Source: Candidatus Nitrosopumilus sp.
Lineage (GTDB): Archaea; Thermoproteota; Nitrososphaeria; Nitrososphaerales; Nitrosopumilaceae
Direction: 5' to 3'
Assembly (NCBI GenBank): GCA_013203245.1
Contig: JABMOR010000033.1
Span: 1 to 22,506, forward strand
DNA: 22,506 nucleotides
The notes under the pieces: model-generated
Database searches by the model: none
The model's input: the letters and a program-made list of their open reading frames with translations, nothing else
What the model was told of the DNA's origin: nothing
Made by a program: the position numbers and the translations under genes
Shown here: positions 6,953 to 12,337 of the stretch, piece by piece
Layout of the letters: every line of letters begins with the position of its first letter
Position numbering within the stretch: the stretch's first letter is position 1

Positions 6953-7864
6953 ATGTTAAATGAATTACTACATCAAAAAAATTGTAAAAAAGATAGTATG
7001 ATTACGGATTTGGATACAGGTGAAATAGCATGCAGTAATTGTGGAGCCGTTTCTTTAGAAGAAACAATTGACACGGCTGCAGAATTCAGCGGGTTTAGTG
7101 CAGAAGATTATCAAAATAATTCTAGAGTAGGTATGAAAACATCACTAAAGATGGCAGACAGAGGATTATCTACAATCATGGAACCTCAAGATAAAGATTC
7201 TTCTGGTAAAAGATTGTCAATTGAAAATCGTAGAATGTTTTATCGCCTCAGAATGTGGGATAGAAACAGCCGTTCATCAATATCCGTTAAATCATTTCAG
7301 AAGGCATTTACATTGTTAGATGGGATTAGCTCAAAATTGGCATTGCCAGAATCCGTAGTAGAGGAGACAGCATACTTGTTTAGAAAAATTGCTGCAAAGA
7401 AAATTCTTGCAGGAAGATCCACATCATCCATGTTATGCGCTACAGTGTACATGACTTGTAGATTAACAGACACCCCAAGAACTCTACAAGACATAGCCAA
7501 TGCAGGAAACCTAAAGAAAACAAATTTGCAACGAGTTTACAGGTTTTTAATGAAAGAATTGGAATTATATCCTGAGACTTACAATCCAATGGAATTTGTT
7601 ACGCGTGTTGCAAAAGCAGTTGGATTATCAGAGAAAACTGAAAGATTGTCTTTTAAAATATTAACTATTTGTGAAATGAAAAATGTTTCAACTAGTAAAA
7701 ATCCAATGGCAATGGCGGCTGCTGCAATTAATCTTGCATCAATAATGAATAATGAAAAAGTTACTCAACTAAAAATTTCAGAAGCCTCAGGCATCAGTGC
7801 AGTAACCATTAGAGATAGGTCTAAAGAAATCAAAGAAAAAATTGGAGGTGAAATCAATGGGTAG
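6953..7864 (+). CDS. tfb: Transcription initiation factor B (TFB), divergent paralogue
   Basis: The 303-residue protein is an archaeal TFIIB homologue that recruits RNA polymerase to TATA/BRE promoters. The N-terminal zinc ribbon (residues 7-31) ends in the usual GEIACSNCG, but the first CxxC is broken: C11 aligns with the second Cys, while position 8 is Q (H7 might replace it). Two cyclin repeats follow (about 112-195 and 207-300) with the signatures AGRSTSSMLCATVYMTCR and NPMAMAAAAINLAS, ending in a helix-turn-helix with SGISAVTIRDRSKEI. An in-frame stop upstream and a leaderless promoter fix the start. The gene is first in an operon with a zinc-ribbon protein and a UV-damage glycosylase, so it is probably a specialised TFB for a stress programme, perhaps self-regulated. 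TFB identity is secure; the specialised role is inferred. Confidence 0.93.
   Translation: MLNELLHQKNCKKDSMITDLDTGEIACSNCGAVSLEETIDTAAEFSGFSAEDYQNNSRVGMKTSLKMADRGLSTIMEPQDKDSSGKRLSIENRRMFYRLRMWDRNSRSSISVKSFQKAFTLLDGISSKLALPESVVEETAYLFRKIAAKKILAGRSTSSMLCATVYMTCRLTDTPRTLQDIANAGNLKKTNLQRVYRFLMKELELYPETYNPMEFVTRVAKAVGLSEKTERLSFKILTICEMKNVSTSKNPMAMAAAAINLASIMNNEKVTQLKISEASGISAVTIRDRSKEIKEKIGGEING
7844..7850 (+). promoter_or_regulatory. Shine-Dalgarno site inside the TFB gene
   Basis: GGAGGTG ends six bases before the ATG at 7857 and decides that start over an earlier TTG at 7842 in the same frame. It marks the downstream gene as an internal operon member, in contrast to the leaderless first gene. 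Confidence 0.8.
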
Positions 7865-8042
7865 AACATGTAACAATATTTGTGAACGACACAAGGCAGC
7901 ACCAGCTCCTAATAGAATTAGGTATGAAATAGGCCAAAAAAGATGTACATTCTGCGGAATTTTTGTATTATCAAAAGAAGCCAGATGCATGTGTTGCAAA
8001 GCAGTACTTAGAACAAGACCAAGATCTAGGAAAGCCAAATGA
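7857..8042 (+). CDS. Small Cys-rich zinc-ribbon protein
   Basis: The 61-residue protein (MGRTCNNICERHK...) is basic and Cys-rich: C5 and C9 near the N-terminus, CTFCG at about 30-34 and a CMCC cluster at about 44-47, then an Arg/Lys tail. It likely binds one or two zinc ions and perhaps nucleic acid. Proteins of this look recur in Thaumarchaeota, as far as I remember; the function is unknown. It overlaps the TFB stop by eight bases and the next gene by four (ATGA), so it is translationally coupled to both. It might be a TFB partner or a subunit helping the repair enzyme, but this rests on gene order alone. Confidence 0.75.
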   Translation: MGRTCNNICERHKAAPAPNRIRYEIGQKRCTFCGIFVLSKEARCMCCKAVLRTRPRSRKAK

Positions 8043-8368
8043 GAATTTGGGATATTCCTGTTGAAAAACTATGTAGAAACCATCTACTAGGTGAACATAG
8101 GGAGCTACATGCCATGTGGGTTGTAATCACACAAAACAAAAAAGGATATTCAAAACATCCTGAAACTATCAGATGGGTTGGGAAATTACATGCTTTGTAT
8201 CTCAGGCATAAAGAACAAGTGAATGAAATGAAATGTAGAGGATATAATCATCAAAGCCCATTGGATGTAAAAAATGCAACAGGTAAATCAAAACAGGATG
8301 AATATGTAGACACCCCATTAAAACAAATCAAAATTCTAAAACAAAAGGGATGTGATTGTAAAGTATAA
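8039..8368 (+). CDS. Pyrimidine-dimer DNA glycosylase, T4 endonuclease V family
   Basis: The 109-residue protein matches the short T4 endonuclease V (DenV)-type family. The segment HLLGEHRELHAMWVVI aligns with HLMAEYRELPRVF of the phage enzyme: H15, R21 and E22 correspond to H16, R22 and the catalytic E23. The later KLHALYLRHKEQVNEMKCRGYNH matches the [26 protein letters not shown] region in order. The phage enzyme uses the amino group of Thr2; here residue 2 is Arg (MRIW), as in a bacterial branch of the family, so the nucleophile may differ. The likely role is incision at UV-induced pyrimidine dimers. The Cys-rich tail (GCDCKV) is unusual. It ends an operon with TFB and a zinc ribbon. Confidence 0.75.
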   Translation: MRIWDIPVEKLCRNHLLGEHRELHAMWVVITQNKKGYSKHPETIRWVGKLHALYLRHKEQVNEMKCRGYNHQSPLDVKNATGKSKQDEYVDTPLKQIKILKQKGCDCKV

Positions 8369-8393
8369 TTTCAATTTATTAGAAAAAAGTAAA

Positions 8394-9041
8394 TTATTCA
8401 AGTTTCATTAATTTTTTTCTGAATATGATCAATGTCGGGACTGTAACAAGTCCAAACAAAATCAAAACAGACATCATAATTGAATTATAGTCATTTACAA
8501 ATAATTTTGTGTCTATCCAGGCTTTGGGCAAAATAGTAAAAAAGTCAACAAGTGAAAAATCCTCAATAGTCCCGATGGCTAAACTATATTTTCCACTTTG
8601 GTTTTTTTCATCCATTACAACAAGAAAATATGTTCCATCCACAGGAATTTCTGTTTTTAATTCCTGTCTTTCCCAGTAGGTTATTTGGCCAAATGGCTCA
8701 TAGAATTCATCCCCGGGGAAATTTTTTTCGTAATTGATTTTCTTCTTTTCAAAATTATCATCACCTACTAAAACAAGAGTTGGAGAATATTCTTCTAAAC
8801 CATCAATTTTAGGAACTACAATACTGGCATAAAATGAATCTCCCTTATTGGCTTCAAAAGTGTAAAACTTTGCTTCATTTTCTCCTAAATTTTCATAAAT
8901 TGCCCAGGAAACTTTATGATCTGAAATTTGGAGTGCAGATTCAAAATTTCTATGAGTGTCATCATGACTGATTAATTTGTGCCCATATGCAGGATTTAAT
9001 GAAACAAAAATTATTAAAAATAAAAATAATATTTTTTTCAT
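8394..9041 (-). CDS. Secreted, membrane-anchored beta-sandwich protein
   Basis: The 215-residue protein has a signal peptide (residues 1-20, ending AYGH), a beta-rich ectodomain resembling the pre-peptidase C-terminal/emp24-like folds (AKFYTFEANKGDSFYASIVVP, DGTYFLVVMDEKNQSGKYSLAIG), and a C-terminal membrane helix (about 190-208) with a basic cytoplasmic tail. It is probably displayed on the cell surface. It is divergent from the zinc-ribbon/PPOX operon. Its TATA box (TTAAAATAC, 9070-9062) is 29 bases from the ATG, and the single TTGGCACTAG site lies about equally far from this TATA box and that of the opposite operon. Confidence 0.7.
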   Translation of the reverse strand: MKKILFLFLIIFVSLNPAYGHKLISHDDTHRNFESALQISDHKVSWAIYENLGENEAKFYTFEANKGDSFYASIVVPKIDGLEEYSPTLVLVGDDNFEKKKINYEKNFPGDEFYEPFGQITYWERQELKTEIPVDGTYFLVVMDEKNQSGKYSLAIGTIEDFSLVDFFTILPKAWIDTKLFVNDYNSIMMSVLILFGLVTVPTLIIFRKKLMKLE

Positions 9042-9061
9042 AACGGTATTTCAGAGAATTC

Positions 9062-9127
9062 GTATTTTAACTACGGATAATTTTTCCCATATTGGCACTA
9101 GAGGGAATTAGGGATGCTCCTAATATA
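9062..9127. promoter_or_regulatory. Divergent promoter region with one central TTGGCACTAG box
   Basis: The minus TATA box TTAAAATAC is at 9070-9062 and the plus TATA box TAATATA at 9121-9127. TTGGCACTAG at 9092-9101 sits between them, its central C 26 bases from the minus TATA and 25 from the plus TATA. One bound protein could act on both directions. The plus TATA is 28 bases before the GTG at 9149. Confidence 0.65.
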
Positions 9128-9148
9128 GAGAAAAAATGAAATTTACTC

Positions 9149-9271
9149 GTGAAAAGATTTGGAATTCAAAGATGTAGCAGTTGTGGAAAAGAATTTCATG
9201 AGTGGTCTTGTGACTATTGTTATGCAAAAATAATCATTAATCAAATGGAGAATTTATTATGCAACAAGTAG
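9149..9271 (+). CDS. Tiny zinc-ribbon protein (upstream of PPOX gene)
   Basis: The 40-residue product reads MKRFGIQRCSSCGKEFHEWS and continues CDYCYAK. C9-x2-C12 and C21-x2-C24 make a complete four-cysteine zinc knuckle, so this is probably a real protein and not chance. It begins with GTG placed 28 bases after the TATA box, as for the leaderless genes nearby. It overlaps the next gene by 13 bases, so translation is probably coupled. The role is unknown; a zinc-binding adaptor or nucleic-acid contact is possible. An ATG at 9136 in another frame gives only 13 residues and was not chosen. Confidence 0.7.
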   Translation: MKRFGIQRCSSCGKEFHEWSCDYCYAKIIINQMENLLCNK

Positions 9272-9693
9272 AAACAATCCAAATGGACCAATTCATTTCA
9301 GATTCAAAAATTCCAATAAGAATTGCTTTTGTAAAACCAGATGGAACCCCCAGCATCATATCATTATGGTATGAACGAATCAATGGGAAAATTTATTGTG
9401 CAACAAAACGAACAGCAAAAATTGTTGCATATCTTCAAAATAATCCAAAATGTGGTTTTGAGATAGCAACGGACAAACCACCATACAAAGGTACACGGGG
9501 AACAGGGAATGTAAAAATTATTGAAAATCAAGGGCAAGAAATTCTTAAAATTTTAATGAAGAAATATTTAGGAAATAAAGAATCAACATTATCAAAATAT
9601 TTGAACAGTAATTTGGAAACAGAAGTAGCACTTGAAATTACACCTCAAAACATCTTCAATTACGACTATTCAAAAAGAATGAAAGGTGTTTGA
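9259..9693 (+). CDS. FMN-binding split-barrel (PPOX-class) protein
   Basis: The 144-residue protein has the pyridoxamine-5'-phosphate-oxidase-like split-barrel layout: RIAFVKPDGTPSIISLWYERINGKIYCAT (about residues 22-50), then KIVAYLQNNPKCGFEIATDKPPYKGTRGTGNVKII (about 55-88). Such proteins bind FMN, F420 or haem and reduce small organic substrates. The TRGTGNV stretch is typical of the family. Among archaeal members F420-dependent reduction is plausible, but the cofactor cannot be fixed here. It lies between two tiny zinc-ribbon genes with overlaps of 13 and 8 bases, so the three proteins are probably made together. Confidence 0.8.
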   Translation: MQQVETIQMDQFISDSKIPIRIAFVKPDGTPSIISLWYERINGKIYCATKRTAKIVAYLQNNPKCGFEIATDKPPYKGTRGTGNVKIIENQGQEILKILMKKYLGNKESTLSKYLNSNLETEVALEITPQNIFNYDYSKRMKGV

Positions 9694-9820
9694 GATAATA
9701 GACGATGGATGCCCCACGTGTGGATCAAAGAAATACGAATTATCAAAAATTGAAAATAATTTAGACAGTCATATTCAATGTTTACAATGTCAAAACTGTA
9801 AAAAAATTTGGACATCTTAA
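9686..9820 (+). CDS. Tiny zinc-ribbon protein (downstream of PPOX gene)
   Basis: The 44-residue product starts with GTG and reads MFEIIDDGCPTCGSKKYEL, later QCLQCQNCKKIWTS. C9-x2-C12 and C35-x2-C38 form a classic zinc ribbon; C32 is additional. The start lies eight bases inside the PPOX gene, so it depends on coupled translation. The layout resembles the small zinc ribbons of transcription or RNA-processing factors, but no specific partner can be named. It should be regarded as the third member of the zinc ribbon-PPOX-zinc ribbon operon. Confidence 0.7.
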   Translation: MFEIIDDGCPTCGSKKYELSKIENNLDSHIQCLQCQNCKKIWTS

Positions 9821-9824
9821 ATTA

Positions 9825-9860
9825 TTAGCACTAGTTGAAAAATGGTCACTAGATTATATC
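9825..9860 (+). promoter_or_regulatory. Promoter with paired boxes upstream of the 117-residue membrane protein
   Basis: Box 1 TTAGCACTAG (9825-9834) has its central C exactly 25 bases before the TATA box TTATATC (9854-9860). A second box, TGGTCACTAG (9843-9852), follows at 18 instead of 19 bases. Transcription would start near 9882. Here the gene does have a short leader, with a GAGGAG ribosome site before the ATG at 9890. Confidence 0.65.
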
Positions 9861-9889
9861 AAATAAAGTGTAAATAGTATTGAGGAGAA

Positions 9890-10243
9890 ATGCAACAAAC
9901 AAAATTCAAGAAAACACCACAGCTAAAATTTCTAGTAATGGTAGCTGTCGCAACTTCAGTGTTACTAATTTTTACCGTAACTCCTTGGAATATACTTCCA
10001 ACTTTAGTTACTGAAGAAGTGTCAGTTATCGCTGTAACGGATTATGGTTGTGTAGGTGAGTCAAGTCTTGGAAGATCAGTTGTTGTTTCAGACTGTGATG
10101 CAAGTGTTGGAGATATTGTTTCTGCAACATTTTACATTCCAGCAGGAGAAACTAACGGATACTTGGAAGAACTTGAAAGAAGACAAAATCCAATGGTAGA
10201 TGCATGGGATAAAAGTGTCAGTGGGATAGGATTCTCACCATAA
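9890..10243 (+). CDS. Single-helix membrane protein with short ectodomain
   Basis: The 117-residue protein has a basic N-terminus (MQQTKFKKTPQLKF), a membrane helix at about residues 14-30, and a probably external domain with two cysteines (DYGCVGESS and VSDCDASVGD) that may form a disulphide. I do not recognise the family. Start at 9890 is backed by a GAGGAG Shine-Dalgarno motif at 9882-9887. Its promoter belongs to the TTRGCACTAG set, so it probably responds to the same signal as the genes to its left. Confidence 0.65.
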   Translation: MQQTKFKKTPQLKFLVMVAVATSVLLIFTVTPWNILPTLVTEEVSVIAVTDYGCVGESSLGRSVVVSDCDASVGDIVSATFYIPAGETNGYLEELERRQNPMVDAWDKSVSGIGFSP

Positions 10244-10294
10244 ATTTTTTTTTATTTTTCTAAAATAACGAGATTTTATCTAAAGAAAATTAAA

Positions 10295-10402
10295 GGCGCA
10301 AGCCCCTAAAATGCAGAACAATGAGAGATTTCCTCTCGTGGTCAGACGTCTAAACGCCTGATTGCCTTTTTCGTTCTGCGGGGCAGCGCAAACTAATCGC
10401 CA
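10295..10402 (+). ncRNA. Candidate structured RNA, GC-rich multi-stem fold
   Basis: A conspicuously GC-rich patch can fold as a long outer stem with two inner hairpins. CCCC (10303-10306) plus GCAGAAC (10313-10319) pair with the contiguous GTTCTGC-GGGG (10373-10383), leaving a six-base bulge. GCGC (10296-10299) pairs with GCGC (10386-10389), and GGCG (10295-10298) could instead pair with CGCC (10399-10402). Inside lie GAGAG/CTCTC (10323-10327 with 10333-10337) and TCAG/CTGA (10342-10345 with 10358-10361). There is no open frame of note. I could not match it to tRNA, 5S, SRP, RNase P or a riboswitch I know. Strand is uncertain because stems are visible on both strands. Confidence 0.5.
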
Positions 10403-10535
10403 GATTTTGTAACTAACGACATCAAATAGTATAAGACAAATAACTATTTAACATTTAGTGTGATTTATTTTAAGAAAAATAGGGAAATATTGTAAATTAT
10501 TTAATAAAATTAATTAGAAAATTAGCCCTTGAATA
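10403..10535. other. Remainder of the 349-base gene-free stretch
   Basis: The gap 10244-10592 holds a T-run just after the stop at 10243 (a likely terminator), the RNA candidate at 10295-10402, this AT-rich segment in which I see nothing definite, and the promoter at 10536-10571. Confidence 0.4.
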
Positions 10536-10571
10536 TTGGCACTAGCAAAAAAATAACTTGCGGTATTAATA
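10536..10571 (+). promoter_or_regulatory. Promoter with TTGGCACTAG box for the RHH gene
   Basis: TTGGCACTAG (10536-10545) has its central C 24 bases before TATTAATA (10564-10571), and the ATG at 10593 follows 29 bases after the TATA start. This supports the otherwise easily missed 46-residue gene. Confidence 0.6.
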
Positions 10572-10592
10572 CGATGAATGGTAATTGGCACC

Positions 10593-10733
10593 ATGTCAAG
10601 ACGAGTAACAGTAATGATTCAGGATGACCTAGATAAGAAAATCAGACATTATCAATCTAAAATGATACAAAAGGAGAATTCAACCTACAGTTATTCTAAA
10701 GCAGTAAATGATTTGTTAAGAAAAGCCATCTAG
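10593..10733 (+). CDS. Small ribbon-helix-helix (CopG/MetJ-type) DNA-binding protein
   Basis: The 46-residue product starts MSRRVTVMIQDDLDKKIRHY and ends YSKAVNDLLRKAI. A short basic strand (SRRVTVMI) is followed by two helices with the pattern DDLDKKIR...YSYSKAVNDLLRKAI, which is the ribbon-helix-helix arrangement; the strand would enter the DNA major groove as a dimer. No toxin gene follows, so an antitoxin role is not supported; a free-standing repressor is more likely. A leaderless promoter of the TTRGCACTAG set lies upstream, making it a candidate regulator within the same network. It might bind the inverted repeat just downstream (10769-10878), but this is speculation. Confidence 0.7.
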   Translation: MSRRVTVMIQDDLDKKIRHYQSKMIQKENSTYSYSKAVNDLLRKAI

Positions 10734-10768
10734 ATTTACAAAAATATATTTTCAAGAAAATTCATGAA

Positions 10769-10878
10769 ATAGTGTTAATTGGTTAGATTGGAAATATACT
10801 GAATACCATTCGATCTAATTTTGAATGATTAAAGCGGTTTGACATTCAAAATGGATTGCTGATACCAATTAACACTAT
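10769..10878. repeat. 110-bp element with 15-bp perfect terminal inverted repeats
   Basis: ATAGTGTTAATTGGT (10769-10783) is repeated inverted as ACCAATTAACACTAT (10864-10878). Inside, ATTTTGAATG (10818-10827) pairs with CATTCAAAAT (10843-10852), and TTAGAT (10783-10788) with ATCTAA (10813-10818). It could be a miniature mobile element, a two-operator regulatory region, or an RNA that folds as a cruciform. I see no clear target-site duplication. Confidence 0.6.
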
Positions 10879-10910
10879 AATTCTTTAATGGTAATTGCAA
10901 ATCACAATAC

Positions 10911-11171
10911 ATGGGAAAATCAATTTTCATCAAGGAAATAATCACCATTTTAAAGGAACCAAGACTATGCCCTACATGCCAAAAAGAAGATAGATTAGAA
11001 AAAGATGTAGTTAGAGAGGGACGCTCAAATGGAAAGACAATATTATGCACCAGATGTGAGGCGTTAATTGTAATCACAAATCACAATCTAAAACAAGTCG
11101 ATTTATCATCAATTAGAGACGACATTATTATGTTAAAAGAACCTCATTTGATCAGAAAAGTGGTTTATTAA
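10911..11171 (+). CDS. Zinc-ribbon protein, unknown function
   Basis: The 86-residue protein carries C20-P-T-C23 and C46-T-R-C49, a full four-cysteine zinc ribbon. It has an N-terminal helix (IFIKEIITIL) and a C-terminal region with DLSSIRDDIIML that could be helical. It may bind nucleic acid or serve as a transcription accessory factor. Start is at the first ATG; a weak TATA (TTTAATG) lies about 28 bases upstream, next to the right arm of the inverted repeat, so that repeat may control it. An overlapping frame on the other strand (10829-11077) looks like a shadow. Confidence 0.65.
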   Translation: MGKSIFIKEIITILKEPRLCPTCQKEDRLEKDVVREGRSNGKTILCTRCEALIVITNHNLKQVDLSSIRDDIIMLKEPHLIRKVVY

Positions 11172-11177
11172 TTATCA

Positions 11178-11543
11178 TTATTTTTTACTGTAAGGTTTTT
11201 TTGTTGTTGGTTTAGATGTTGCGTGTATCCTTTGTGTTGCTTTTTTCCCAGGTACTTTTCTTCCACTAGCTGGTGCTAATCGTGTTGATAATAGCCCTTT
11301 TTTGTCTTCAAGAAGGGATGCAATTATGCGAGGCCTGATACACCTAGCAACCTCCCACTCTTTCAAACCAGATTTACGAGATTCTTCTTTAATTATTAAA
11401 CCTGCCAATCCATCACTCCAAATATGACGTTTGGTATCATATACTTCAATAATTTTTCCATGTTTAGTAATTTTGATTGCACCATGACATCTTTGAATTA
11501 TTTCCGATGCCACCTTTTGGTAGACTTTTTCAAAATTCGCCAT
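11178..11543 (-). CDS. Hypothetical protein with basic low-complexity tail
   Basis: The 121-residue protein has an ordered N-terminal half (about residues 1-80, with EVYDTKRHIWSDGLAGLIIKEE) and a tail from about 85 that is rich in Lys, Pro, Ser and Thr (RKVPGKKATQRIHATSKPTTKKPYSKK). The tail suggests nucleic-acid binding. I do not recognise a family. The gene is convergent with the zinc-ribbon gene, six bases apart. An imperfect palindrome (TGATATCACATCATATCA, 11553-11570) lies just upstream of its start and may be an operator. Confidence 0.6.
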   Translation of the reverse strand: MANFEKVYQKVASEIIQRCHGAIKITKHGKIIEVYDTKRHIWSDGLAGLIIKEESRKSGLKEWEVARCIRPRIIASLLEDKKGLLSTRLAPASGRKVPGKKATQRIHATSKPTTKKPYSKK

Positions 11544-11702
11544 ATGTCATAATGATATCACATCATATCAAAAAGGTTATGATTTTTTACATTGGATAAT
11601 ATACTATAGAAATAACAAGAAAAAGTGCTGATGATTAATCAACCTTCTAAGCTATACTGATAGATGATGAGATTGCCGAATTATGAAGCATGTTTTAATT
11701 AA

Positions 11703-12095
11703 TCATGTTTGTCGTTCACTGACATTTACTGTCATGGATAATGGAGGAGACAAAGCTGAGGGATTATCAATGCTCTCCCAAACAAACACCTGAATGTGGT
11801 ATGTTCCAGATTCAGTAGGGATCCAAGATTGGGCAGGGGAAAAGGATTGTCTAGGAGATAAAGAACCAGTCAACCAAGATAATGAAATTACAACATCATC
11901 ATTATTTCTCACTTGTGTAAGATATGCAAAGTTTTGTTGTGTATCTTGATTATTTGAAATATCTGACATTATCATAATTTGTTCATCCACAAAATGGACT
12001 TTATCTTCAGAAAAAGTCTGTGCAGTTATAGGATCACCAAAAGCAGAACTAATGCCAAAAGTTAGAACTAGTAAAGAAAACAACAGAATTTTCAT
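11703..12095 (-). CDS. Secreted protein with beta-sandwich domain
   Basis: The 130-residue protein begins with a clear signal peptide (MKILLFSLLVLTFGISSAFG, residues 1-20). The mature part has an immunoglobulin-like strand pattern ending SGTYHIQVFVWESIDNP...LSMTVNVS. Such small exported proteins are common on thaumarchaeal cell surfaces, as far as I know; the function is unknown. Start at 12095 is supported by a TATA box (GATTAAATAC, 12123-12114 on the minus strand) 28 bases upstream. Confidence 0.65.
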   Translation of the reverse strand: MKILLFSLLVLTFGISSAFGDPITAQTFSEDKVHFVDEQIMIMSDISNNQDTQQNFAYLTQVRNNDDVVISLSWLTGSLSPRQSFSPAQSWIPTESGTYHIQVFVWESIDNPSALSPPLSMTVNVSERQT

Positions 12096-12113
12096 AACCA
12101 GTATTAGGGGGAT

Positions 12114-12123
12114 GTGTATTTAA
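12114..12123 (-). promoter_or_regulatory. TATA box for the secreted protein gene
   Basis: The minus strand reads GATTAAATAC, placed about 27 bases before the ATG at 12095, predicting a leaderless transcript. No TTRGCACTAG box is seen upstream. Confidence 0.5.
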
Positions 12124-12130
12124 TCTATCT

Positions 12131-12337
12131 ATGGGTGAAGAACTTCCTGAAAATTTTCCAGAATTTTCAATAATGTACAAGACATTATCAAACCAAATCA
12201 GGAAATTGAAAAAAGAGAAAGAAAATCTTCAAGGGGAAGAAGAAAAAGAAATCCAATTAAAAATCAAAAATTATGAATTGGAAATAATTAAAATTAAGAA
12301 AAAATTTCCAGATAACTTTTTTGAAGAATTAAATTAA
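12131..12337 (+). CDS. Small coiled-coil protein with FPD motif
   Basis: The 68-residue protein is almost entirely charged helix (QIRKLKKEKENLQGEEEKEI) and ends in KKKFPDNFFEELN. The same layout, a coiled coil followed by an FPD-x(n)-EE ending, occurs in the gene at 17952, so the two look like distant members of one small family. Function unknown; helical pairing with a partner is likely. It ends directly at the stop of the convergent neighbour with no spacer. Confidence 0.55.
   Translation: MGEELPENFPEFSIMYKTLSNQIRKLKKEKENLQGEEEKEIQLKIKNYELEIIKIKKKFPDNFFEELN

Noticed and set aside
7842..7856. Earlier TTG start for the Cys-rich protein
   Set aside because: GGAGGTG at 7844-7850 is correctly spaced for the ATG at 7857, and would lie inside the coding sequence if TTG were used.
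9136..9177. ATG frame of 13 residues before the zinc-ribbon gene
   Set aside because: It closes quickly, and the TATA spacing points to the GTG at 9149.
10295..10402. tRNA, 5S, H/ACA guide or known riboswitch
   Set aside because: No T-loop, 5S consensus, ACA box at the proper distance or riboswitch core was recognised, so it stays an unnamed candidate.
10829..11077. Minus-strand open frame over the zinc-ribbon gene
   Set aside because: The plus frame carries a complete four-cysteine ribbon and a fitting start; the minus frame has no motif and is probably a shadow.
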